53,592 nt of DNA from assembly GCA_900319525.1 (NCBI GenBank), contig ONOU01000019.1:1-53592 (forward strand), written 5' to 3'. Under the pieces are notes generated by a model that saw only the letters and a list, made by a program, of their open reading frames with translations, was not told the origin of the DNA and ran no database searches. Position numbers and translations under genes: made by a program. Position 1 is the first letter of the stretch; each line of letters begins with the position of its first letter. Positions 24,781 through 33,047 of this stretch are shown in pieces. The stretch is from an uncultured Prevotellaceae bacterium. GTDB lineage: Bacteria; Bacteroidota; Bacteroidia; Bacteroidales; Muribaculaceae.

Positions 24781-26090
24781 TCGCCCCATTGCGACTGGAG
24801 CCAGGCTATTTTGCGGTGGATGAATTGCTTGAAATCCCTTTTTTGTATATCGATGTCATATCTGGGCCAAAGGACAACATCGGCCTGATAAGCTGGCTTG
24901 ATGGATTCAACAAACTCATCAGCAAAGCGGTCTATATCCAGCCCGTTAAAGTTTGAGCCGTAAAACGCTCGCCAGTGTTCACACACCGCTTGCTGGAAAT
25001 GAGGAAAACGCGATATTTCCTTAATCCAGTGTGAAGTAAACACGGTTGGCTGGTCATACAAGAAATAACTGAAACTGGTATCTTCAAATAATCCCCAGCG
25101 ATTAAAAGCATTGCCGAAGTCCCATACTGGTCCAAAAATCAGTTTAGTGTCGTTGCCCTGACGCTTGAACATATAACAGCTTCCCGAGAAGCGCTCAATG
25201 TCGTCCATTATTTCTGCGATGATGTAATACATCGCCAGAGTGTCGATATCGATGTATTGCTCCCATTCAGTACTTGTCTTGTCTGGGTTATAGATAGCAG
25301 CATTGACGCGCGAGATCCAGTCGGTGAGGTATTGTTCTTGAAGTGGGGACAAGTGCTCGGGCGAATGATACGTGATGACGATAGAGTCGCCCGCATGTTC
25401 TGGCAGTTTGATGTGATTATCGCTAGGATGGTTGTCTATTTCCAGTAGCCAGCTGCCAGTTGCAATCAATAGGGAATCCGTCTCATATTCACTCTGATCC
25501 TCGATGTTGACGCGGTTTTTCCCTGTGCGTATTTTCTCTGTCAGGAAATATAACCCGATATATTTGCCGTTAAGCACGACTTCGACAGGTTCTTGTGCCG
25601 GAGTGAAAGATAAGCCTATGCGGCGGCTCAGTTCAAATCCCATTGTGTTCTTAAGTTTAGCTAGCCAGTCGTCGTAGTGGGACAGCAAGCAAAAGTGGCG
25701 GTTCTTTTTCATGCCCATCAGTTCTTGCTTCTCGTCGAGCTTGATGCGATAGGACTTCTTGGGGTGGTTCTCCCATGAGTAATTACCATGACCCTTGATT
25801 TGCATACCCAGTGTCTCTTCCTTCGACCCCAGAGACTCAAAATCGTCAACACCCATGTTGTCGAGCCACCATTCGGCATAAAGATATTCTTCTTTGCTGC
25901 TAATGGTGCGGCCATCTTCGGTGTTAATGTAAAGTACAGGTAGGCAGCCCGAAAAACCAGTAGCTTCTCCAACTGTATCAGTTGGTGGCAGTGGGTCGGG
26001 TTCAACAACAGGTTGCGGCATATCATCATGGCAGTTGGTCAGAATCAACATGAACGCCAACAGTGATAATGTGGATGTGAGCCTGTTCAT
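24777..26090 (-). CDS. CotH kinase-like lipoprotein
   Basis: This 437-residue protein has a lipoprotein signal peptide with lipobox LTNC (Cys about residue 20), so it is expected at an outer or inner membrane face. The CotH-type core includes KGHGNYSWENHPKKSYRIKL, MKKNRHFCLLSHYDDWLAKL, LSRRIGLSFTPAQEPVEVVL and GKYIGLYFLTEKIRTGKNRV. Near the C-terminus is LIFGPVWDFGNAFNR. CotH proteins of spore coats are atypical protein kinases, in which a W-D-x-D metal motif is expected; here the second Asp is replaced by Gly (WDFGN), so activity is uncertain. It is paralogous to the gene 14 bp upstream. No dockerin is present. Confidence 0.85.
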   Translation of the reverse strand: MNRLTSTLSLLAFMLILTNCHDDMPQPVVEPDPLPPTDTVGEATGFSGCLPVLYINTEDGRTISSKEEYLYAEWWLDNMGVDDFESLGSKEETLGMQIKGHGNYSWENHPKKSYRIKLDEKQELMGMKKNRHFCLLSHYDDWLAKLKNTMGFELSRRIGLSFTPAQEPVEVVLNGKYIGLYFLTEKIRTGKNRVNIEDQSEYETDSLLIATGSWLLEIDNHPSDNHIKLPEHAGDSIVITYHSPEHLSPLQEQYLTDWISRVNAAIYNPDKTSTEWEQYIDIDTLAMYYIIAEIMDDIERFSGSCYMFKRQGNDTKLIFGPVWDFGNAFNRWGLFEDTSFSYFLYDQPTVFTSHWIKEISRFPHFQQAVCEHWRAFYGSNFNGLDIDRFADEFVESIKPAYQADVVLWPRYDIDIQKRDFKQFIHRKIAWLQSQWGD

Positions 26091-26104
26091 GATGCCACTT
26101 GGGA

Positions 26105-27622
26105 TTAGTCGTTTTGTGGCCGTTTCACGCCTCCATTGGAATTAAAATTGTGACCAGTTCCCCACTGGCTGTTGAGCCAGTTAATCTTACTGTGGATATA
26201 GCGCTTGTATTCGTTTTTTTGATAATCAATGTCGTAATCGGGCCATCTCTTGACGTCTGCTTTGTTGGCTGGCTTGATTGACTCGACAAAGTTATCGATA
26301 TACTGATCTAGATGCATCCCATTGAAGTCAGTATTGTAGAAGTCCTGCCAAACCTCGCGTACGCGCTGTTGGAAGTGGGTGAATTTGGACATCTCTTGTA
26401 TCCAGTGGGCCCTTGAGAAAGTGGGTTGCTCATAGAAGTGATAGCACAGGTCTTCAACGCCGAAGAGAGGTGGTCGGGTAAAGGAATTGCCGAAGTCCCA
26501 AACAGGGCCGAACATGAGTTTGGTCGAGTCGCCACGGTGCTTGTACATGAAAAGGCTTCCCGAAAAATATTCCAGGTCGTCGGTGATTTCACCCACGATA
26601 TAAAACCTCACGAGCGTGTCTATGTCGATATATTTTTCCCACTCCCTGCTTGTGACATCGTCGATCTGGATGGCGACGTTGGCGTCGGTAAGAAACTGTG
26701 TGATGTAGTCTTCCTGTTGTTTGGAAAGGGATTCTGGGGAAACCGATTTGAAACAGAGCATATCGTCCCAGTCCCAGGGCTGGTCGTAATGCTCTTGGAC
26801 ATAAATCATCGGTCCATCAAAGGAATTTAATTCAAGCATCCATCCGCCACTCACTATCTCGGGATCAGTCTCGTTGTCCTGCTGCTCCTCGATGTTGACT
26901 CGGTGCTTGCCCACACGGGGTTTCTCGGTGAGGAAATACAACCCGATATACTGGCCGTTGAGCACGACTTCAACGGGCTCCTGAGCGGGGGTGTAGGACA
27001 ATCCTATGCGGCGGCTCAGCTCAAATCCCACCGTGTTTTTTAGCTTTGCCAAGTGGTCGTCGGCATGGGCTAGTAGGCAAAAGTGCCGATTGCTTTTCAT
27101 GCCCATCAGCGGCTCTTTGGTGTCAAGCTTGATGCGGAATGACTTTTTATCAAGCGTCCAGGTGTAATTGCCTCGCCCCTTGATGACCATGCCCAGCGGA
27201 TTGTCGGGGGATCCCAACGACTCATAATCCTCGTGACCCTTGTTATCCAGCCACCAGTCGGCATGGATGTAGCTGTCTTTCTCCTTGCTGTCGATATTGC
27301 GGTGTCCTTCGGTATTGATATAGAGCACAGGCATTGTGCCGGAGTAGGAAAGCATGGGCGGTAATTCCTTGCCCTGGATGGCTGCGATAATCATGTTGAC
27401 GTCGGCGATGCTGATTTCCTGGTCACCATTGACGTCAGTAGCATAACTGAACATGCCGTGATATTTAGCGTCACAAAAGATGGAATCAATCACAGCATTG
27501 GCATCTGCAATGTTGACTTCCCAGTCGCAGTTCACGTCTCCACGAGGTCTAAGCCCTGATTGGGCTTGGACCATCTGGCATATCATGGCCAGATGGATTA
27601 ATAAAAAAAACTTTCTCATCAT
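26105..27622 (-). CDS. CotH kinase-like secreted protein with N-terminal dockerin repeats
   Basis: The 505-residue product has a Sec signal peptide (about 1-20), then two dockerin-like loops (RGDVNCDWEVNIADAN and TDVNGDQEISIADVN, about residues 27-86). The CotH region follows from about 100, with KGRGNYTWTLDKKSFRIKL, MKSNRHFCLLAHADDHLAKL and FELSRRIGLSYTPAQEPVEV, and FGPVWDFGNSFTRP near residue 360. The same Asp-to-Gly change as in its neighbour is present. It differs from the other dockerin proteins of the window in carrying the module at the N-terminus. It is the first gene of a CotH pair with a 14-bp gap. A secreted role, perhaps phosphorylating or binding surface proteins, is an inference. 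Confidence 0.85.
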   Translation of the reverse strand: MMRKFFLLIHLAMICQMVQAQSGLRPRGDVNCDWEVNIADANAVIDSIFCDAKYHGMFSYATDVNGDQEISIADVNMIIAAIQGKELPPMLSYSGTMPVLYINTEGHRNIDSKEKDSYIHADWWLDNKGHEDYESLGSPDNPLGMVIKGRGNYTWTLDKKSFRIKLDTKEPLMGMKSNRHFCLLAHADDHLAKLKNTVGFELSRRIGLSYTPAQEPVEVVLNGQYIGLYFLTEKPRVGKHRVNIEEQQDNETDPEIVSGGWMLELNSFDGPMIYVQEHYDQPWDWDDMLCFKSVSPESLSKQQEDYITQFLTDANVAIQIDDVTSREWEKYIDIDTLVRFYIVGEITDDLEYFSGSLFMYKHRGDSTKLMFGPVWDFGNSFTRPPLFGVEDLCYHFYEQPTFSRAHWIQEMSKFTHFQQRVREVWQDFYNTDFNGMHLDQYIDNFVESIKPANKADVKRWPDYDIDYQKNEYKRYIHSKINWLNSQWGTGHNFNSNGGVKRPQND

Positions 27623-27637
27623 TAAAAGTTTATGTAG

Positions 27638-27653
27638 ATAACGGCTTCGTTAT
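27638..27653. other. Small hairpin between minus-strand operons
   Basis: ATAACG-gctt-CGTTAT lies in the 81-bp gap between the GT4 gene and the CotH pair. It could be a weak terminator, since the minus-strand downstream sequence includes CTTTT about 12 bases later. No promoter box was recognised in the gap. Confidence 0.35.
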
Positions 27654-27703
27654 TAACTTAACGGGGAACGGGTGGATTTATTGTAATAATGTGGTTCATA
27701 GGC

Positions 27704-28798
27704 TTATTTCCCAGCTATTTGTATCATCTTGCGGGCGCAGGCCACGTTGGTCAATTCCTGGCCCTCCCGCACGCAGGCGTCATGCATCTTGTCATAGTTG
27801 TTGATAATCCGGATCAGGTCGTTCTCGTCCCAGTTGTCGCGCACAACGCCCAGCCCATTGGCGGCGATGAACGATGCCGTCGAGGGGACAGTGTTAGTGA
27901 GTACGGGGGTGCCGCTGCAGATGGCTTCACCGATGGTGAGCATGTTCAAGTCGTTGCTGGTGGCTACCAGTAGGGCCAGCGATTGCCTCAATGGTGCTGC
28001 CAGCTGCTCGTGGGAGAGAAAACCGTGGAACACGACATTGTCTTGGATGCCCAATCGGGCCACGAGTGACTCGAGCCCCTGGCGCTGATTGCCGTCACCG
28101 ATGATGTCCAGTCGATAGTCATGATATCCCTCAAGGGAGATGAGCCTGGAAAAGGCATTGATGATCTTGTCGATGTTCTTGCCGGGCACCAGACGGGAAA
28201 CGACAATAAATGCCCGGTCATGCTCCTCGCTAGGGTAGAGGACTGACGCATCGGTGCCATGGTCCACAATGGTATCGCTCACGTGGTTGCTGTATCGGCT
28301 CATGAATGCCTTGGCAGGTTCGCTGCGTGGCACAATGGTGACATCGCGCATCATGAGCGGTACCATCACATTGTACCAAAACTTGGAGGGCAGCTTGAAC
28401 ATCAGCCGTTGGTGCCGCACCATTTCCTGCCAGATGAGCAGTTTGGGACCGCAAACCCTCGCAGCCATCAGGCTGGGGATCTGGAACGATTCACTGGCGA
28501 CAATCAGGTCGTAACCGGCATGGTGATTTTTGAGCCATCGGTACATCCCTCTGGGCCAGGGTAACAGGTCTGGCTTGAATACCCTGGGCAAGCGCGACTT
28601 GAAATAAACGACTTCAAATGGGGTGTCCTCATCGCGGGTGGGCTTGAACTCTTGCGAAGCCAGCAACGTGACCTGGTGGCCTAACTCCATAAATCCGCGT
28701 GCCAGGGTGCTGATCATGCAGTCCTGAATGGATTCCTTGGGGGTGATGACACCCTTCTCGGCCGTAGATAATATGCAGTTGATGATTAAAACCTTCAT
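27704..28798 (-). CDS. Glycosyltransferase family 4
   Basis: This 364-residue GT-B enzyme has the N-terminal segment TPKESIQDCMISTLARGFMELG (in part), VTLLAS, and the C-terminal donor domain with AFIVVSRLVPGKNIDKIINA (about residue 190), VVFHGFLSHEQLAAPLRQS (about 250) and MLTIGEAICSGTPVLTN (about 283). It has Glu in the usual E-A-x-x-x-G-x-P position. Cytoplasmic; donor unknown. It lies six bases after the beta-helix gene on the same strand, so the two are co-transcribed from the promoter at 30538-30569. Confidence 0.9.
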   Translation of the reverse strand: MKVLIINCILSTAEKGVITPKESIQDCMISTLARGFMELGHQVTLLASQEFKPTRDEDTPFEVVYFKSRLPRVFKPDLLPWPRGMYRWLKNHHAGYDLIVASESFQIPSLMAARVCGPKLLIWQEMVRHQRLMFKLPSKFWYNVMVPLMMRDVTIVPRSEPAKAFMSRYSNHVSDTIVDHGTDASVLYPSEEHDRAFIVVSRLVPGKNIDKIINAFSRLISLEGYHDYRLDIIGDGNQRQGLESLVARLGIQDNVVFHGFLSHEQLAAPLRQSLALLVATSNDLNMLTIGEAICSGTPVLTNTVPSTASFIAANGLGVVRDNWDENDLIRIINNYDKMHDACVREGQELTNVACARKMIQIAGK

Positions 28799-28804
28799 GC
28801 GCGG

Positions 28805-30505
28805 TTATCGTGTGATTGTGTTGTTGCGCACCGTCCGTTTCTTGACGTTGGTGATGTTCTTGAACAAGTCCTTCTCGCCCTTCACGCCCCTCAGGACATT
28901 GTTGACGACCTCCAGCCTGTCAAAACGCATGGCATCAGTAGACCCTTTAGCCCAATGAGTCATCAGCTCACCATGACCATCTTTAACGGTGACAAGATTA
29001 TTGTTGAATGTGACCGAACCGCGATCGGCAAATTCCTGTAGGAAAAAGTTGGTATTATCACTGTCCAGGGTATTGCCTGTGAAATCAATGTCAAGTCGTT
29101 TGATGTTGTTGCAATAGATGCGTGTGTCTCCTGATAAGTAATTGTTGTAGGCATTGAATGTGGCTTGGTCACATCCCTTACTTGAACTGAAGAATCCTGT
29201 GTAGTACAACCCCTTAAATACATTGTCGCGCAGGGTGATATTGCCGCCTTCGGCTCCACACCAAACGGCACGTATTCCGGCAGCTTTGCCATTCGTGGGG
29301 TTGATGGTAGCGTGGTTGACGACTTTGTTGGCCTGAGCAAGGTAGGTGCCTCCATGAACACGTAGAAAGGCGTATGCACTAGAGCCATAGGGGTCAATCA
29401 CCGTATTGCTGTTCTGTACCTTATTATTGATGATACGGATAGTATCATTGCTTGCACTGGCATCATGCACCTCAATATCTTGGTGATAGTATCTGTATTC
29501 TCGATTGATGGCAGTGTTAGTTAATTGATTATTCTCGATGAGGATATTGTTATGTCGGTCGGCATGGTTAAAACCAAGATAGATGCTGCGCGAGGTCACA
29601 TCACTGATGTGAAATGTATTGTTGCGCAGTGTCAGATTACGGGTTGTGCATCGATTATCATCGTCTAGTTCCTCACTGAAGTATGATAAAACCATGCTAC
29701 AGTTTGCCTCTGGGTTTTTGTCTTTTCTCTGATAGCCTCCATAATAAAAGTCATTGCCCTCGACCAGAATGTTTGTGCGGGTGACAGATCCGGTAACGTT
29801 TCCGGTGGAGCTGTCAATTACGTTACCAAAGAAGGCCAGCGTCTCATCTTTCCCATATTTATAGAATTTGTTGTTCTTGATAGTGATGTTGTGCATCTCA
29901 CCCCTGAGCCACAAGCACCCCCCTGTCTCGCAGTTATTGTAGTTGGTGAAAGTGTTGTTGGAAAAGGAGACATTGGAGCACACCCGAAGGTCAAAATTGG
30001 TGATATAAGCATTCTCAAGGTAGCTGTCCACGTCATGCACATTGACGCGGTGAGCATGATATATTTTGACAGCAAATCGTTCTTCGTTTTCCCACCAAAT
30101 GCCTTCATGCTCTTTGATTCCAAATGAGATATCGCTGATATCGACGCTGATCGTGTTGCGCGGCGTGCCTTGAATTTTGATAAAGGCGTCCGATGTGTAG
30201 GCCTTCTTCCCGTTACGGGAGTGTCCTTGGTTAAACACAATCTTGGACTGCTTGCGTCCCTTGCCCTTGATAATTACATTGCACCTGCAATCAATGGTGG
30301 CATCAATGGTGTAGGTGCCTTTCCCGAAATTGAATATTACAGTATCGTTATAGGTGGCTGTGCTACACAAGTCCCGCAACTCCATGGCCAAGTCACCACG
30401 TACCTTTTTCACATCAATCTTGATGGACTTTGCGTGCCCAACTATAGTAGCAGTGCACATGAGCATGACTATGCTGCTGAATTTTATGATCTGTTTCATC
30501 GTCAT
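28805..30505 (-). CDS. Secreted right-handed parallel beta-helix protein
   Basis: This 566-residue protein begins with a Sec signal peptide (about 1-25). The body has repeated beta-helix coils with N-N-x-F/I ladders such as VSFSNNTFTNYNN, ITIKNNKFYKYG, ILVEGNDFYYGG and LTLRNNTFHISD, typical of pectate-lyase-like and carbohydrate-active folds. No catalytic motif was identified, so lyase, hydrolase, epimerase or simple binding remain possible. It lies first in a two-gene operon with a GT4 transferase, within the polysaccharide locus, which suggests a periplasmic or surface enzyme acting on that polymer. A well-formed promoter lies upstream. Confidence 0.82.
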   Translation of the reverse strand: MTMKQIIKFSSIVMLMCTATIVGHAKSIKIDVKKVRGDLAMELRDLCSTATYNDTVIFNFGKGTYTIDATIDCRCNVIIKGKGRKQSKIVFNQGHSRNGKKAYTSDAFIKIQGTPRNTISVDISDISFGIKEHEGIWWENEERFAVKIYHAHRVNVHDVDSYLENAYITNFDLRVCSNVSFSNNTFTNYNNCETGGCLWLRGEMHNITIKNNKFYKYGKDETLAFFGNVIDSSTGNVTGSVTRTNILVEGNDFYYGGYQRKDKNPEANCSMVLSYFSEELDDDNRCTTRNLTLRNNTFHISDVTSRSIYLGFNHADRHNNILIENNQLTNTAINREYRYYHQDIEVHDASASNDTIRIINNKVQNSNTVIDPYGSSAYAFLRVHGGTYLAQANKVVNHATINPTNGKAAGIRAVWCGAEGGNITLRDNVFKGLYYTGFFSSSKGCDQATFNAYNNYLSGDTRIYCNNIKRLDIDFTGNTLDSDNTNFFLQEFADRGSVTFNNNLVTVKDGHGELMTHWAKGSTDAMRFDRLEVVNNVLRGVKGEKDLFKNITNVKKRTVRNNTITR

Positions 30506-30537
30506 CCCTCCAGGATTTTGTCAATTAGACTGATGGG

Positions 30538-30569
30538 CAAAAGTAATGTTTATTGTCGAAAACAGCAAA
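30538..30569 (-). promoter_or_regulatory. Promoter of the beta-helix/GT4 operon
   Basis: On the minus strand: -33 TTTG (30566-30569), 20-bp spacer, -7 TACTTTTG (30538-30545). The predicted start is about 25 nt before the ATG. Confidence 0.7.
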
Positions 30570-30609
30570 TTCTCGGAGATGGTAATTTGCATTTGATGCC
30601 ATTTCGGCA

Positions 30610-30639
30610 TTGCAATCGCAAAAAAACATCGTATCTTTG
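30610..30639 (+). promoter_or_regulatory. Promoter of the GT2 gene
   Basis: -33 TTG (30610-30612), 19-bp spacer, -7 TATCTTTG (30632-30639). It is divergent from the promoter at 30538-30569, with the ATG at 30657. Confidence 0.7.
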
Positions 30640-30656
30640 CCGAAAATATACAGCTC

Positions 30657-31616
30657 ATGAAGTCACCATCGGTATCTGTCCTTATCCCCGCCTATAATGC
30701 GGCACCATTCCTGTCACGAAGCGTAGCAAGCGTTTTGGGACAAGACTTTGACGATTTAGAAATCGTGATTGTGGATGACGGTTCGACCGATGGGAGCGGA
30801 GAGATTGCAGACAGAATGGCTGCTGAGGATCGGCGCATCAGGGTCGTCCACCAGGAAAACCGGGGACTGGCCGAGGCGCGCCGCAGTGGCATCAAGGCTG
30901 CCAAGGCCGACTATATTTGCCATCTTGACGCCGATGACGAGCTGCTGCCTGGCGCCATCGCTTTCCTGTATGACAAATGCGTGTCACTGAATCTGGATTT
31001 CGCCTTCGGTGCAATGGTCAGGGTCACCGGCGAGGATTCTTTCAAAGTACTTCACCCCACTGAGGATGTGCTCGATAGCGACCAGTACTTGCATTTCCTG
31101 TTTGACCGACGCTGTATGGTGGCCCAAGGTGAGTATCTGTGCCGTCGCGAGTTGTGGACCGATGATATTTTCCCTCCCAGCAACAAGGTCCTGCCCAGCG
31201 AGGATGTGCTGATGAACATCCGGCTGAGCGCCAACGTAAACCGTGTGGGTTTATACAACAGACCGGTCATGAAGTATTACTATGTGCCCACCTCTCTGTC
31301 GGCGACCAACAGGCTCTCCAGCATGGATAACTGGGAGACATTTTTTTGCCTGGTAGAGAAGAACCTGCGGGAGCGGGGCAGGCTGGAATCCTTGCAACAG
31401 GACTTGCTATGCATGAAACTCGATCGATTGGCTTTTTACATCTATCCGCTCGACACCAGCAGACCTTGGATCAAAGACGTCCTGCACGACAGCCGCTTCA
31501 AGCTCTCACATCGTTACGCCATCCTGCAGCGACTGCTGCGCTACCCCAGACTGTGCCACTTGTGTGTCGTCAATAACCGGCGACTAAAGAAACTGCTCAA
31601 GTGTCTCCGCACTTGA
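30657..31616 (+). CDS. Glycosyltransferase family 2
   Basis: This 319-residue GT-A enzyme starts with SVLIPAYNAAPFLSRSVASV and the donor-binding EIVIVDDGSTDGSGEIAD (residues about 35-52). The metal-binding DADDE segment (ICHLDADDELLPGAI) is near residue 92. The rest of the GT-A domain runs to about 230, followed by a helical C-terminal extension without membrane segments. It would be an inverting transferase at the cytoplasmic face, adding one sugar of the repeat unit. It is alone on its strand, divergent from the beta-helix operon and convergent with wzy, with its own promoter. Confidence 0.92.
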   Translation: MKSPSVSVLIPAYNAAPFLSRSVASVLGQDFDDLEIVIVDDGSTDGSGEIADRMAAEDRRIRVVHQENRGLAEARRSGIKAAKADYICHLDADDELLPGAIAFLYDKCVSLNLDFAFGAMVRVTGEDSFKVLHPTEDVLDSDQYLHFLFDRRCMVAQGEYLCRRELWTDDIFPPSNKVLPSEDVLMNIRLSANVNRVGLYNRPVMKYYYVPTSLSATNRLSSMDNWETFFCLVEKNLRERGRLESLQQDLLCMKLDRLAFYIYPLDTSRPWIKDVLHDSRFKLSHRYAILQRLLRYPRLCHLCVVNNRRLKKLLKCLRT

Positions 31617-31666
31617 CCATTCAATTTCTCAAGTTTCTAAAGTATAAATGGAACTCTATCTTTCCC

Positions 31667-33001
31667 TCAATCGGTCGATGCCTCTGAATCCGAGTCGGGT
31701 AACCATGACATGGCCAGCAGGCCATACAGGACGATGCAGAAAATAGGATCCCGCATGTTCTCAATATAGAAGAAATTGATGACAATCAGTATTGCCAGGA
31801 AGACCTGCATGTTCAGGTCTCGCACTGAGCAACCCACGGGATGACGATGGAATAACGAAACCAGAAAGACGATGAACCACAGCACACCGATGACGCCCAA
31901 CTGGAGGTAGATGTGAATGAGGTAGGGTATAGTACCCATCAAGTACCATTCATATTGCTCAAAGAACTCAGAATGGTCCATCTTGGTGCCCCCCTTGAAG
32001 TGCCCCACACCGAACCCCAACGGCACATGGCCGGGATTGTCCTCCTCGAACATGGGCAGCAGCAGGAATTTGGTAACACGTCCTATATCGGCCAATCCGC
32101 TCTCATTGTTGTCAATGCTCCATTCTACCCCTTCCTCGGCATTCTCGACATCGCTTAACACATATTCCGTCAAGTATTCCTCACTGAAGATGTCGACATC
32201 GTCGGGCGAAACCGTAGCCGATGATTTGTTACTCACCTCCCCCTGATAGGTCATCTTGTAGGTCATGTAACCCACACCAAACAGCAAGGACATCACTGGC
32301 ACGACAAACAAGGCACGGGTGAACATGCGCTTGCCGATGGGCACCAGCAGGATGAAGTACAGCACCAGCAGGACAAAGCTGATCTTGGTCTCGTTCAGGA
32401 ATGTCGGGGCAAGTAACAGCACATACTTGTAGTTAGTGAGGATGGAACTCATGAAGTGCTTAGGGTTGATGCGCTTCTTGATCAGGTAGAACGAGATGAG
32501 GTAAATCATCATCGAGATGGTCCCCGAGTACCAGTTGCCCAATGAGCCGCCGCCATGGTCTCCGGCTCCATAGACAACGAACTGGTAGCCGATGCACGGA
32601 ATCTGCAACCACAGGAACATTTCAAGGCTCTTGTCAAAGGCCTTGACGAAACGCTCGCGTCGCTTAGGCTCATCCATGAAATACCTGAAAATCGGGTAAC
32701 AGAACATGGCCCCGATGAAAACGCGCAGGCCGTTGATAGTGAGCATCAAGGGCAAGCTGTTGAATACAAGGCTGCTGGTGATGGCTATGAGCAGCAGCGA
32801 CCCAATGCTCAGCAGGTCGGCACGGTGCCGCAGGCTCATCAGTCCCAAGAGCACAAGAATGGCGTCACATCCCAAATTGACATAGGTGCGCAGGGATTCT
32901 ACATCCGTGACCAACTCGTCACAGACGAAGCCAACGGTGCCCAATACCCAAAACACGCCCAATAGGGCGCGTTGGATGAGTATGGACTTGGTGACTTGCA
33001 T
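31667..33001 (-). CDS. O-antigen polymerase/ligase-like membrane protein (Wzy type)
   Basis: This 444-residue integral membrane protein has about ten to twelve hydrophobic helices and one large extracytoplasmic loop (about residues 250-345, rich in Glu/Asp, with DHSEFFEQYEWYLMGTIPYL at its end), the layout of Wzy polymerases and WaaL ligases. The motif LGFGVGHFKGG in the loop resembles the common G-x-G-x-x stretch of O-antigen ligase family proteins. As last gene of wzx-wza-wzc-wzy, it most likely polymerises the repeat units flipped by Wzx. Sequence alone does not separate polymerase from ligase. Confidence 0.8.
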   Translation of the reverse strand: MQVTKSILIQRALLGVFWVLGTVGFVCDELVTDVESLRTYVNLGCDAILVLLGLMSLRHRADLLSIGSLLLIAITSSLVFNSLPLMLTINGLRVFIGAMFCYPIFRYFMDEPKRRERFVKAFDKSLEMFLWLQIPCIGYQFVVYGAGDHGGGSLGNWYSGTISMMIYLISFYLIKKRINPKHFMSSILTNYKYVLLLAPTFLNETKISFVLLVLYFILLVPIGKRMFTRALFVVPVMSLLFGVGYMTYKMTYQGEVSNKSSATVSPDDVDIFSEEYLTEYVLSDVENAEEGVEWSIDNNESGLADIGRVTKFLLLPMFEEDNPGHVPLGFGVGHFKGGTKMDHSEFFEQYEWYLMGTIPYLIHIYLQLGVIGVLWFIVFLVSLFHRHPVGCSVRDLNMQVFLAILIVINFFYIENMRDPIFCIVLYGLLAMSWLPDSDSEASTD

Positions 33002-33047
33002 CTCTTTTATGCGTCAGGTTTTAGGCGAATGCCAACTAACAACTAAA

